Positions 16,229-24,932 of a stretch of 64,000 bases of DNA are shown piece after piece (position 1 is the stretch's first letter; each line of letters begins with the position of its first letter). Where the stretch lies: assembly GCF_040545875.1 (NCBI RefSeq), contig NZ_JBEPMR010000001.1. One strand, given 5' to 3'. Made by a program: the position numbers and the translations under genes. The notes below the pieces were generated by a model. It was not told the origin of the DNA, searched no databases, and was given only the letters and a program-made list of their open reading frames with translations. The DNA is from Faecalicatena_A orotica (lineage in GTDB: Bacteria > Bacillota > Clostridia > Lachnospirales > Lachnospiraceae).

Positions 16229-18055
16229 CTATTCAACTGTAACAGATTTCGCGAGATTTCTCGGTTTATCTACATCACATCCTCTGCCCACAGAGATATA
16301 GTAGCCAAACAGCTGCAATGGGATAATTGCCAGCGAATTAGTAAAGTATTTATTCGTTTCTGGTATGTAAATGACGTAATCTGCCGCTCTTTCCACTTCA
16401 TCGTTGCCTTCATTCGTAACCGCCAGTACGAATGCACCTCTGGTGCGCACTTCCACCATATTGCTGATCATCTTCTTATAGAGGTCCTCCTGTGTCAGCA
16501 CGGCTGCAACCAGAGTCCCCTCTTCAATCAGAGAAATGGTTCCATGTTTCAATTCACCTGCCGCATATGCCTCAGAATGGATATAAGAAATCTCTTTCAA
16601 TTTAAGTGAACCTTCCATCGAGATTGCATAATCAATTCCACGACCAATGAAAAATACGTCTCTCGCCGCCAGATATCTGTTTGCAAACTTCTGGATTCTG
16701 TTTTTATTGTTCAGCAGCATTTCCACCTGGTCCGGAAGGCGTTTTAAATCTTCAATATATTCCTTCATCTGGCTGTCAGTGATCTGACCGCGCACTCCGG
16801 CAAATTTCATCGCAAGAAGGTACATGGCGATCAGCTGGCTGGAGTAAGCTTTTGTCGTAGCAACGGCAATTTCCGGACCGGCCCATGTATACATAACATT
16901 GTCCGCTTCTCTCGCAATAGAACTTCCCACTACATTGACGATCCCAAGGACTTTTGCCCCTCTTGCCTTAGACTCCCGGAGTGCTGCAAGGGAATCCGCA
17001 GTCTCTCCGGACTGGCTGATAATCACGACAAGTGTCCCGTCTTCAATAATCGGGTCACGGTACCTGTACTCCGAAGCCACGTCCACCTCTACCGGAATTC
17101 TTGCCATCCCCTCGAATACATACTTGCTTGTTACACCCGCATGGTATGCAGAACCGCAGGCTACAATCATAATCTTACGGATGTCCCTGATTTCCTCATC
17201 TGTCATATTCAGTTCTTCAATCACGATGTCATGATCTTTTATGCGGGGCGAAAATGTGTCTGTCAGGGCTTTCGGCTGCTCATACATTTCCTTTAGCATG
17301 AAATGTTCATATCCGCCCTTTTCTGCCGCATCAACATCCCAGTCAATATGTACTGCACTCTTTTCAATCGGCTCCTCGTCTACATTGAAAAACTCCATAG
17401 AATCCTTTGTCATTCTGACAATTTCTTCATTTTCTATAAAGTAGACATCCCTTGTATATTTTAAAACAGCCGGTACATCGGACGCAATGATACAGCCCCC
17501 GTCAGACTCACCTACGATCAGCGGACTGTCCTTGCGGACTGCATACAGCTCATCCGGGTGATCCTTGAACATGATCCCAAGGGCATAAGAACCTTCCATA
17601 CGATGCATGATCTTTGTGATCGTCTGAAGCGGATTCCCGTGGTAATAGTAATCCAGCAGATGTGCGATCACTTCCGTATCCGTATCTGATATAAACTCAT
17701 ACCCTTTTCCTGTCAGCTTCTTCTTAAGCTTCAGATAATTCTCTATGATTCCATTGTGTACGACAACAATCGTTTCATTTTTATTAAAATGAGGATGTGC
17801 ATTGATATCCGACGGCTCTCCGTGAGTTGCCCATCTTGTATGTCCTATCCCGACCGTACCGGGCATCGTCTCTCCGTCATGGGTCAGTTCGCTTAGTACC
17901 TTCAATCTTCCTTTGGATTTCTTCATCCCGATTTCTTCACCGTTGTATACAGCAATTCCCGCTGAATCATACCCCCGGTATTCCAGTTTTGACAAACCAT
18001 CTAAGAGAATCGGAGCTGCCTGCTTCTCACCAACGTATCCAACTATTCCGCACAT
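16229..18055 (-). CDS. glmS: Glutamine--fructose-6-phosphate aminotransferase (isomerising)
   Basis: GlmS converts fructose-6-phosphate and glutamine to glucosamine-6-phosphate, the first step to UDP-GlcNAc for peptidoglycan and teichoic acids. The 608-residue length is canonical. MCGIVGYVG gives the Cys2 nucleophile, followed by YRGYDSAGIAVY, GIGHTRWATHG and VVHNGIIENY. Two SIS sugar-isomerase domains follow (ACGSAYHAG and SQSGETADSLAALR; FIGRGIDYAISMEGSLKLKEISYIHSEAYAAGELKHG), ending PRNLAKSVTVE. I looked for the glmS ribozyme core in the ~220 bp upstream and did not see it. Confidence 0.98.
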   Translation of the reverse strand: MCGIVGYVGEKQAAPILLDGLSKLEYRGYDSAGIAVYNGEEIGMKKSKGRLKVLSELTHDGETMPGTVGIGHTRWATHGEPSDINAHPHFNKNETIVVVHNGIIENYLKLKKKLTGKGYEFISDTDTEVIAHLLDYYYHGNPLQTITKIMHRMEGSYALGIMFKDHPDELYAVRKDSPLIVGESDGGCIIASDVPAVLKYTRDVYFIENEEIVRMTKDSMEFFNVDEEPIEKSAVHIDWDVDAAEKGGYEHFMLKEMYEQPKALTDTFSPRIKDHDIVIEELNMTDEEIRDIRKIMIVACGSAYHAGVTSKYVFEGMARIPVEVDVASEYRYRDPIIEDGTLVVIISQSGETADSLAALRESKARGAKVLGIVNVVGSSIAREADNVMYTWAGPEIAVATTKAYSSQLIAMYLLAMKFAGVRGQITDSQMKEYIEDLKRLPDQVEMLLNNKNRIQKFANRYLAARDVFFIGRGIDYAISMEGSLKLKEISYIHSEAYAAGELKHGTISLIEEGTLVAAVLTQEDLYKKMISNMVEVRTRGAFVLAVTNEGNDEVERAADYVIYIPETNKYFTNSLAIIPLQLFGYYISVGRGCDVDKPRNLAKSVTVE

Positions 18056-18167
18056 ATCGTACTCCCTTCTTACAGTAAAATATCAAGTTAAAAAATTACA
18101 TTACAGCGTGTATTGTAACAAATATTTAACAATTTGTAAATTCCCATTTTCAAACCACACATAAACA

Positions 18168-18232
18168 AAGAAAACCAGGAATTTTTCGGAACGCTGTTAT
18201 CTGTCCAGAAAATTTCCCGGTTTCTTTATATC
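18168..18232 (-). terminator. Terminator downstream of the cohesin-like gene
   Basis: On the minus strand AAAGAAACCGGGAA pairs with TTCCTGGTTTTCTTT across a ~35-nt loop that may fold further, followed by GTTTATG. It lies between the cohesin-like gene (stop at 18275) and glmS. Confidence 0.65.
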
Positions 18233-18274
18233 ATTTTATCTCTCATACGCTTATAAGAACACTTTATCCCGATT

Positions 18275-19720
18275 CTAAAGATCAATAAAATCTACTGAAA
18301 AATCGTCATCATCACCTTTTTTTGATTTTCTTGACGGTTTTGCCTCATAATCATCTTCGTCATCATAGAACTCATCATCGTCATATTCCTCGAAGCCGTC
18401 GTCATACTCATCTTCGTATTCGTCATCATATTCCTCGAAGTCATCGTCTTCCTCATAGTCACTGTCTTCTTCGTAATCTTCAAAGTCGTCCTCTTCTTCA
18501 TTGTCAAAACCAATGAACTGGTCTCTGGACTTATTCTTGACACGGGGCATATTATCATCCTCGTCATCTCCCAGTCCATACTCATCATACAGTTCATCCA
18601 GTTCCTGATTCCTGTGAGAAAGTTTTACCGCAACCACAATGATGATGATTAACAGAAGAAGGATCAGCCCCCACACTGCACACATGACAATCGTCAGATG
18701 TTTTTCTATAAAATTCACGATCTTATCCGTCAGTGTATTAGATGAACTTTCCTGCTTCTCTGCCGCCGGGACTGTGTACCTCTGATATGTCTTTTCAGTT
18801 TCATCATACTGATAATACCCCTGTGTTCCTTCACTGCTCAGGGCATAAACAAGATAATATGCTTCATCTGTTGAATTATGCCATGCAGTGAACACCTTGC
18901 CGCCTATATCTGTTGTTGTCTCCTGATAAATAGAAGGCAGTCCCTCTTTATCCTTGTGGTTCATCAGAAAAATGGAGATATCTGAATTAACATCAATCAC
19001 TTCTGTCTGTGTAAATGAACCGTCATCTGTACTGTATAGAAAATAATCGGAATTTCCTTCGCTGTCCTCCAGATAATAAATATACTGTCCGCTTACTTCC
19101 TGATACATAGCTTTTGTTTTTGTTCCGTTAAGCTCTGTATCTACCGCAGTAAATCCCTTCGGAACCGCTGCTTCTGAAAAATTTGCATTAACAGTGTAGG
19201 ATTTCCCGTCAACATCTACCTGAAGGCTTCCTGACGCCGCTTTTTCCTTATTTGAGTCCTGACCACCATCTTCTACCGGAGTTCCGCCTTCAATCGTAAC
19301 CGTAGAATCACCTGTGTCCAGATTCAGTGCCTCATCATTGTAAAGGTATGCCGTATAATCTGATGCCTGAAGTTTGGTCGTACCTTCCTTTAAAGCAGTA
19401 AATTCCATTGAGAAAGCAGCCTCTGAAGTATTACCGTCACCCTTGAATGAAAGCTTTACCGTTCCATCCCCGCCTGTCGCATTCGTACCACTTTCGAACC
19501 TAAGGACTGACGCATCATATGTTACCGTAACATCAATATCCCCGAGTGCACTTCCGCCAGCATTTACCTTGGATGTAACAGTTACTTTATCCCCTGCTGC
19601 CCCGGACGGATCTGAAAACTGAAGTGTACCTTCCGCGGCAAATGCCTGCATGGTGAAACATGATACCGTCAGACATACTGCTAATAATAGGGCCCCTGCT
19701 TTTTTTATTATTTTCTCCAT
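18275..19720 (-). CDS. Cohesin-like membrane protein with highly acidic cytoplasmic tail
   Basis: A 481-residue type I membrane protein. A signal peptide (cleavage after about residue 28, MQAFAA) is followed by a cohesin-like beta-sandwich (about 30-145: FSDPSGAAGDKVTVTSKVNA, then IDVTVTYDASVLRFESG). A ~180-residue exposed region with several YxYY/YYLED motifs comes next, then a membrane helix near 345-368. The last ~110 residues are cytoplasmic and more than half Asp/Glu, interspersed with Tyr and Phe. Cohesins bind dockerins in cellulosomes, but in clostridia cohesin-like domains also occur alone on surface proteins. No dockerin partner was recognised here. It lies 27 bp after an LCP gene, suggesting a cell-envelope role. 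Confidence 0.75.
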   Translation of the reverse strand: MEKIIKKAGALLLAVCLTVSCFTMQAFAAEGTLQFSDPSGAAGDKVTVTSKVNAGGSALGDIDVTVTYDASVLRFESGTNATGGDGTVKLSFKGDGNTSEAAFSMEFTALKEGTTKLQASDYTAYLYNDEALNLDTGDSTVTIEGGTPVEDGGQDSNKEKAASGSLQVDVDGKSYTVNANFSEAAVPKGFTAVDTELNGTKTKAMYQEVSGQYIYYLEDSEGNSDYFLYSTDDGSFTQTEVIDVNSDISIFLMNHKDKEGLPSIYQETTTDIGGKVFTAWHNSTDEAYYLVYALSSEGTQGYYQYDETEKTYQRYTVPAAEKQESSSNTLTDKIVNFIEKHLTIVMCAVWGLILLLLIIIIVVAVKLSHRNQELDELYDEYGLGDDEDDNMPRVKNKSRDQFIGFDNEEEDDFEDYEEDSDYEEDDDFEEYDDEYEDEYDDGFEEYDDDEFYDDEDDYEAKPSRKSKKGDDDDFSVDFIDL

Positions 19721-19747
19721 CTGTTCCTACCTCTTTTACTTGTCTTA

Positions 19748-21067
19748 TTATTCTGTTGCCGTATTCTGGTCAGCAGTGCCTCCGGTATCTGCCGGACCAC
19801 TTCCTCCGGTATCCGCCCCGCCGGTATCTCCTGCATTACCACCGTCTGCTGCTCCATTCTCACCACCGGTGGACGGATCTGTGTTCCCTGTATCTGTAGT
19901 ATCTGCTGGCGGCGTATATCCGTTGTCTGTCCCTGTCCCGGGATCTGCATAGTAATAATTCTCTTCCGGCGTCTCATAAACAGACGGGTCTTCTGTCGTA
20001 TAACTTCCAGATGCGAATGCCTGTATGGAACTGCTGAGTGATGTCACCGTCGATGATGGACTGTACCCGTCACTGCCAAAGAAAAACTGGTGCAGCTGCT
20101 TCACATTATCTTCCAGATCGTCAGCGATAACAGAACTTCCCACACCTGTCAGCGTCGATGTCGATTTATCGAACGGGAAACCGCTCATCTCTGTTAGTTT
20201 ATAGTCAAACGCATCCTTCGCATAAGCCAGGATCTCAGTCAGTGTAAAATTAGTAGCTACCTTTGGAAATACTTTATCTATAATACGGTTAATCGTTGAC
20301 AAGTCTGCTTTCTGTGCCTTTATCACTATCTGCTCCAAAACATTGCGCTGGCGCTCGGCACGCTTAAAATCGTCTCCTGTCGTATAACGGATCCTGCAGT
20401 AAGAAGTCGCCTGAACACCATCCAGCACCTGTTTACCGGGTTTTGTCAGGTCTGTCGTTGTCTTCCCTGTAACTCTGGAAGTCTCTGTGCAATATCCATT
20501 GGTCCAGAATACTTCCTCATCCGTCAAATCGAGTTCGACCCCGCCAAGCTCATCTATCACATCTACCAGCACATTAAAATTGACTGTAACATAGTGCTTG
20601 ATATCCATGTCCAGATTCTTGTTCAGCATTGCCACCGCTCCCTCTGCGTCATCCGTCGCATAGGCCGTATTTGCCTTATTATATGAACCATCCGGCTGTT
20701 CCAGGACGGTATCCCTGAATACGGAGCAGAGCTTGACTTCTTTTGTCTCCCTGTTCAGGCTGGCAATAATGATAGTATCACTCCGTTCTCCTGCCCCCAG
20801 TGTTCCGTCTCTTGAATCCAACCCAAAAAGTGCAACATTTAAATATCCGGTTTCATTATGCTCAACTTCTGTTGAAATATTCAGTTTCGATGTATCTAAC
20901 TGCGTTGTCTCTATCTTATTCAGCTTCGATGCCGCAAAAGCCACTCCTGCTGTCATAAGCAGTACCAATACCCCGCCTGCTATCGCCAGGACTTTTTTCC
21001 ACATGGCCCATGCCATAAATCCACGGCGTGATCTTCTTCTGCGCTTTTCATATCTTCTTTTCGCCAT
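19748..21067 (-). CDS. LytR-CpsA-Psr (LCP) family glycopolymer ligase (first of two)
   Basis: LCP enzymes transfer teichoic-acid-like or capsular polymers from undecaprenyl phosphate to peptidoglycan outside the cell. The 439-residue protein has a strongly basic cytoplasmic start, one membrane helix at about 24-47, and the LCP domain with FGLDSRDG, GERSDTIIIASLN, FRDTVLEQPDG and the Arg-rich YCRIRYTTGDDFKRAERQR. The last ~95 residues are a Gly/Asp/Thr/Pro-rich linker, probably wall-spanning. It shares the stretch LTDEEVFWTNGYCTETSRV with the second LCP protein at 22095-23294. It precedes the cohesin-like gene in the same direction. Confidence 0.95.
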   Translation of the reverse strand: MAKRRYEKRRRRSRRGFMAWAMWKKVLAIAGGVLVLLMTAGVAFAASKLNKIETTQLDTSKLNISTEVEHNETGYLNVALFGLDSRDGTLGAGERSDTIIIASLNRETKEVKLCSVFRDTVLEQPDGSYNKANTAYATDDAEGAVAMLNKNLDMDIKHYVTVNFNVLVDVIDELGGVELDLTDEEVFWTNGYCTETSRVTGKTTTDLTKPGKQVLDGVQATSYCRIRYTTGDDFKRAERQRNVLEQIVIKAQKADLSTINRIIDKVFPKVATNFTLTEILAYAKDAFDYKLTEMSGFPFDKSTSTLTGVGSSVIADDLEDNVKQLHQFFFGSDGYSPSSTVTSLSSSIQAFASGSYTTEDPSVYETPEENYYYADPGTGTDNGYTPPADTTDTGNTDPSTGGENGAADGGNAGDTGGADTGGSGPADTGGTADQNTATE

Positions 21068-21135
21068 TGTAAACCCTTCCTGATAAATTATTTACTCACG
21101 ATTACACTTTATCATACAATAAATTTGCATAAACT

Positions 21136-22083
21136 TCAATCACATTTTTGTGATTCTTTCTTCACATCTATCCAATATTTAGGATTTGAAGAGCATCTTA
21201 GTACAAGGTTTTGTGGCAATTTTTTGTAATTCTTTCCAAGAAGAAAACCCAGATATTTGAAAGCACTCTTAATTATAAGCTTCACAATAAGCCACGGTTT
21301 CCCGATTCTAACCAGATAAGACGCAGACATACTGACCAGCTTTATCCCTTCACTTTCTGATCTTACCCTTTGAAATACATCCGGATAATCAGCCTGGGAG
21401 ACGGCCAGGTCAAAATTCCGCTTCATTTGTTGTATACACGTATAATTATGAGAATGTATTACTTCCGCTTCTGCAACATAAGCACATCTGTATCCCAGCT
21501 TCAGCATACGCGCTGCCATGATCATATCTTCATTAAAGATTGCCTTCTTCACAAAACCGCCCGCTTCCTCATAATAGGCTCTCCTATATGCGGCACAGAC
21601 ATTTGAACAGAAGTACGCTTTTATTCCCATTTTTTCAATAGAACTGCTGTCTTTTATAAAACTTTTGACCGGATAATTAAAGCTTCTTGTATAACGTTCG
21701 ATCACATCGCATTTATCATCCGGCAGCTGTCTCGCATAGGCACATCCAATGGTTTCATCATCGAATACTGCAATGAGGTTTTCAATCAGCTTATTATCTT
21801 TCGGTACTGCATCCTGTGTCATGCAGACAACAATCTCTGCGTCCGACATACCAACAGCCATGTTTCTGGTGGCGCCGTGGTCAAACTCCCGGCTGCTTAT
21901 TTCCCTGACAAGAATCTTTGAATCGAGTCCCACTGTCTCCCACGGGAACGGGCCCGCCTTCGTGTTGATCACTATAATCTTCTGAATCGGATAAGACTGT
22001 CTTAACAGCCGCTGAATCAGCAGGTCGAACTTTCCACCCGGCTTATATGCAGGGATTATAATATCTACTGTTTTTAATTTCAT
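21136..22083 (-). CDS. Glycosyltransferase family 2, rhamnosyltransferase-like
   Basis: A cytoplasmic GT-A glycosyltransferase of ~315 residues. Start set at the ATG at 22083 (AGAAGAAA upstream); another ATG 18 bp upstream overlaps the preceding LCP stop. The GT2 start VDIIIPAYKPGGKF, the acceptor-side VCMTQDAVPKDN (replacing the usual DDD/DxD) and the FNEDMIMAARMLKLGY region resemble rhamnosyltransferases of the WbbL/RfbF type. The C-terminal ~60 residues are hydrophobic/basic and may touch the membrane. Donor sugar is not deducible. It follows the second LCP gene by 11 bp. Confidence 0.85.
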   Translation of the reverse strand: MKLKTVDIIIPAYKPGGKFDLLIQRLLRQSYPIQKIIVINTKAGPFPWETVGLDSKILVREISSREFDHGATRNMAVGMSDAEIVVCMTQDAVPKDNKLIENLIAVFDDETIGCAYARQLPDDKCDVIERYTRSFNYPVKSFIKDSSSIEKMGIKAYFCSNVCAAYRRAYYEEAGGFVKKAIFNEDMIMAARMLKLGYRCAYVAEAEVIHSHNYTCIQQMKRNFDLAVSQADYPDVFQRVRSESEGIKLVSMSASYLVRIGKPWLIVKLIIKSAFKYLGFLLGKNYKKLPQNLVLRCSSNPKYWIDVKKESQKCD

Positions 22084-22094
22084 ATTTTCTTCTG

Positions 22095-23294
22095 TTACCA
22101 TTGAGCATCCCCATCTGTATAGGTACTGTCCTGATAATTTTCTTCTGAGCCATCGTCTGAATATCCATTATCAACATAGCCGCTGTCATCCGTATAACTG
22201 CCGTCATCTACGGGAGTCTCATAATCACTGCCGCTGATTCCCGAGAGGTAGGCAACATCGTTATCGATTTCCTTTACTTTATTGGAAACCTGGTAATCCT
22301 TTTCGCCGAATAAGAACTCGTGCAGTTGTTTGACATTGTCAGCCGCACCAATCGCAACAACAAATGACCCTTCCAGTCCGATCACTGAATCAGGTGTAGC
22401 AACATCAAACGGATATCCGCTCATCTCCCCGATCTGATACTGGACTGCACTGGCCGCCATGCCAAGAAGGTCATTGGCTGACAGATTCGTCGATACCTGT
22501 GGGAATATCTGATCAATAATCTTATTTAGTGTAGATATATTTGCCGTCTTGGCTTTATTAGCTACCTGTTCCAGAACCAGACGCTGTCGTTCCGTACGCT
22601 TGAAATCACTGCCTTCTGTTTTACGGATTCGGGCATAGGCAACAGCCTGTATGCCATCCAGTGTCTGCTTTCCGGGCTTTGTCAGTTCTGTTGTTTCCCT
22701 TCCAACCACTCTTGAGGTCTCTGTACAATATCCATTCGTCCAAAACACCTCTTCGTCTGTCAATTCCAGTTCTATGCCTCCGAGCAGATCAATCACATCA
22801 GCCAAAGCATTAAAATTAACACTCATATATTTCTTTATATCCAGATCAAAATTACGGTTCAGAAGTGAAATTGCCTCTTCAGGCCCTCCATAAGAATAAG
22901 CCGCATTTGCCTTGTCATAAGTCCCATCAGCCTGCTGCGTCAGCGTATCCCTGTACACAGAAACAACTTTTACCTCTTTTGTCTTGTTATTGATACTGGC
23001 GATCATAATTGCATCGCTGCGCACACCCCCGTCCAGCTCTCCTTCTCTGGAATCGAGGCCGAAAAGAGCAATATTGGTAAATTCACCTGTATCTTGATAT
23101 ATCTCCAGGTTATCCTCATTAATTGTCTTATAATCCAGTTTGTCCAGTTTTGACATAGCATATGCCGCCGCGCCCAAAACCCCGAGCAGAATGATTTCCA
23201 CCACCAGAAGTACAATTCTTCTTCTGAGTTTCTTCTTATGTAACAAAGCACGCTGCTGCTTTGTCATTTTCACTTTGGATTTCTTTCTTGCCAT
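22095..23294 (-). CDS. LytR-CpsA-Psr (LCP) family glycopolymer ligase (second of two)
   Basis: A 399-residue LCP protein that should attach surface glycopolymers to peptidoglycan. A Lys/Arg-rich cytoplasmic segment (KKSKVKMTKQQRALLHKKKL) is followed by a membrane helix at about 27-47 and the LCP domain: FGLDSREGELDGGVRSDAIM, VSVYRDTLTQQADG, YARIRKTEGSDFKRTERQR. The C-terminal ~50 residues are an Asp/Tyr/Ser-rich tail. It is 26 bp after the priming sugar transferase gene, which fits ligation of the glycan started by that enzyme. It is close in sequence to the LCP protein at 19748-21067. Confidence 0.95.
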   Translation of the reverse strand: MARKKSKVKMTKQQRALLHKKKLRRRIVLLVVEIILLGVLGAAAYAMSKLDKLDYKTINEDNLEIYQDTGEFTNIALFGLDSREGELDGGVRSDAIMIASINNKTKEVKVVSVYRDTLTQQADGTYDKANAAYSYGGPEEAISLLNRNFDLDIKKYMSVNFNALADVIDLLGGIELELTDEEVFWTNGYCTETSRVVGRETTELTKPGKQTLDGIQAVAYARIRKTEGSDFKRTERQRLVLEQVANKAKTANISTLNKIIDQIFPQVSTNLSANDLLGMAASAVQYQIGEMSGYPFDVATPDSVIGLEGSFVVAIGAADNVKQLHEFLFGEKDYQVSNKVKEIDNDVAYLSGISGSDYETPVDDGSYTDDSGYVDNGYSDDGSEENYQDSTYTDGDAQW

Positions 23295-23319
23295 ATTATA
23301 TCCCCTTATTTACTCGCTC

Positions 23320-24732
23320 TTAATAAGCATTCTTATTCACAAATCCTTTGAATATTGTCAGGAATAAGATTTTAAAATCAAAACCAATCGTCCAGTTCTC
23401 AATATAGTATAGGTCATACTCGATACGCTTCTTTATAGAAGTGTCCCCACGATATCCGTTCACCTGTGCCCATCCGGTTAAGCCGGGACGCACCTGATGC
23501 TTTACCATATATCTCGGGATCTCTTCTTTAAATTTCTCAACAAACAAAGGCCTCTCCGGTCTGGGACCGACAAGGCTCATGTCGCCTGTTAATACGTTCC
23601 ACAATTGGGGAAGTTCATCTATACTCGTCTTTCTGATAAACCTGCCAATTCTTGTAACCCTCGGATCATCTTTTGTCGTCCATTTATTTTTTTCCTTATC
23701 AGCGTCCTGTACAACCATTGAGCGGAATTTGTACATTGAGAATGGCCTGTTCTGAAGCCCCACTCTCTCCTGCTTGAAGATAAGCGGTCCCGGAGATGTC
23801 ACTTTTATCGCTGCTGCCGTGAACAGCATGACCGGTGAAAATAAGATCAGTGCACACACAGCCCCGCAGATATCCATTGCTCTTTTCAGGACTTTATTAA
23901 CCGTACTGTTTAACGGGACATGCCTGATATTAATAACAGGAAGTCCCAGTAAATCTTCTGTATAAGGTTTCGTCGGAATAATGTTATTATAGTCAGGAAT
24001 AAACTTTGTATGCACACCGGACTTTTCACACATATTCACGATATACTCCAATTTATGGTACTCATCTAACCCCAGAGTGATAGCTATCTCATCTACTCTG
24101 TTCTGAGGAAGTATAATAAGAAGGTTATCAATGCTCCCAATTACTTTCACACCCTTGTACTCCATCCCTCTGGGCTGATGGTCGTCAAGGATTCCTCTTA
24201 CAGAATATCCCCATTCCGGATTAGCCGCAATGCGGTCAATATACTGCTCCGCTGCACGGCTGTATCCTACCAGAATCATGTGTTTCTGGTTGTACCCGTT
24301 GCGCCTGATTTTACGTAAGAAGTAACGGATCAGATTCCGGGCCAGAACTTCCAGAAATACGTTCACAACGAAGAACACAAAAATCATCAGTCTTGAAAAG
24401 TTAGGCTCATTCGTCACATATAAAATTAAAATGAAACTCATCAGGCCGATGACATTGGCCTGTGTTATATGCCACGCTTCCAGCCGTCTCCCCTGCACCC
24501 GTTTGGGGGTATACAGCAAAAATACTGCATACAGCACCAAATATCCCGGTACAATATAAATAAGTGCCTGCATATATACTTCCAGAGGGAGATACCATGC
24601 ATCCAATTCAAAGAACCCGCTCCTGAACCGTAAGTACCATGCAATCACATACGAAATCATTACAATAAAACCGTCTACAATGACCTGTATCCGGTTAAAA
24701 TACTTCTGATTATCCTTAATCAACAAATTCAC
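23320..24732 (-). CDS. Undecaprenyl-phosphate sugar phosphotransferase (priming enzyme, WbaP-like)
   Basis: This enzyme loads the first sugar-1-phosphate onto undecaprenyl phosphate and so starts synthesis of the surface glycan. The 470-residue protein has four to five N-terminal membrane helices, a CoA-binding-like Rossmann domain (about 145-250), a further membrane segment near 283-310, and the bacterial sugar transferase domain. Its signatures are KRAMDICGAVCA, FKQERVGLQNRPFSMYKFRS, SIDELPQLWNVLTGDMSLVG and RPGLTGWAQVNGYRG. It starts with GTG and only a weak ribosome-binding site. Sugar specificity (glucose, galactose or GlcNAc type) is not clear. It heads a unit with an LCP gene and a GT2 gene. 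Confidence 0.95.
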   Translation of the reverse strand: MNLLIKDNQKYFNRIQVIVDGFIVMISYVIAWYLRFRSGFFELDAWYLPLEVYMQALIYIVPGYLVLYAVFLLYTPKRVQGRRLEAWHITQANVIGLMSFILILYVTNEPNFSRLMIFVFFVVNVFLEVLARNLIRYFLRKIRRNGYNQKHMILVGYSRAAEQYIDRIAANPEWGYSVRGILDDHQPRGMEYKGVKVIGSIDNLLIILPQNRVDEIAITLGLDEYHKLEYIVNMCEKSGVHTKFIPDYNNIIPTKPYTEDLLGLPVINIRHVPLNSTVNKVLKRAMDICGAVCALILFSPVMLFTAAAIKVTSPGPLIFKQERVGLQNRPFSMYKFRSMVVQDADKEKNKWTTKDDPRVTRIGRFIRKTSIDELPQLWNVLTGDMSLVGPRPERPLFVEKFKEEIPRYMVKHQVRPGLTGWAQVNGYRGDTSIKKRIEYDLYYIENWTIGFDFKILFLTIFKGFVNKNAY

Positions 24733-24814
24733 CCGCTTTTCTAACGTCTATATTTGTTTTTTATATTGTCGTCATTCATCTAACATATTTATTATATCCT
24801 GCATTATCTGTTAT

Positions 24815-24843
24815 ATGATACAATACTTTTTTCAAAAGGACAA
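24815..24843 (-). promoter_or_regulatory. Probable promoter for the sugar transferase-LCP-GT2 unit
   Basis: Minus-strand TTGTCC (24838-24843), 17-bp spacer, TATCAT (24815-24820), about 80 nt before the GTG start at 24732. A further TATAAT lies closer to the gene without a matching -35. Confidence 0.5.
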
Positions 24844-24932
24844 GCAAAATCTACCAGACGCTTAACATTCTCTTAATATTTTCGTAATATAGGAACACAA
24901 TATACGGCAGGAACCGTGCTCCCTGTTCACCT

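Noticed and set aside
18056..18274. Possible glmS ribozyme upstream of glmS
   Set aside because: By eye the conserved core and double-pseudoknot sequences are missing; the region is AT-rich and contains a terminator for the upstream gene. A covariance-model search would settle it.
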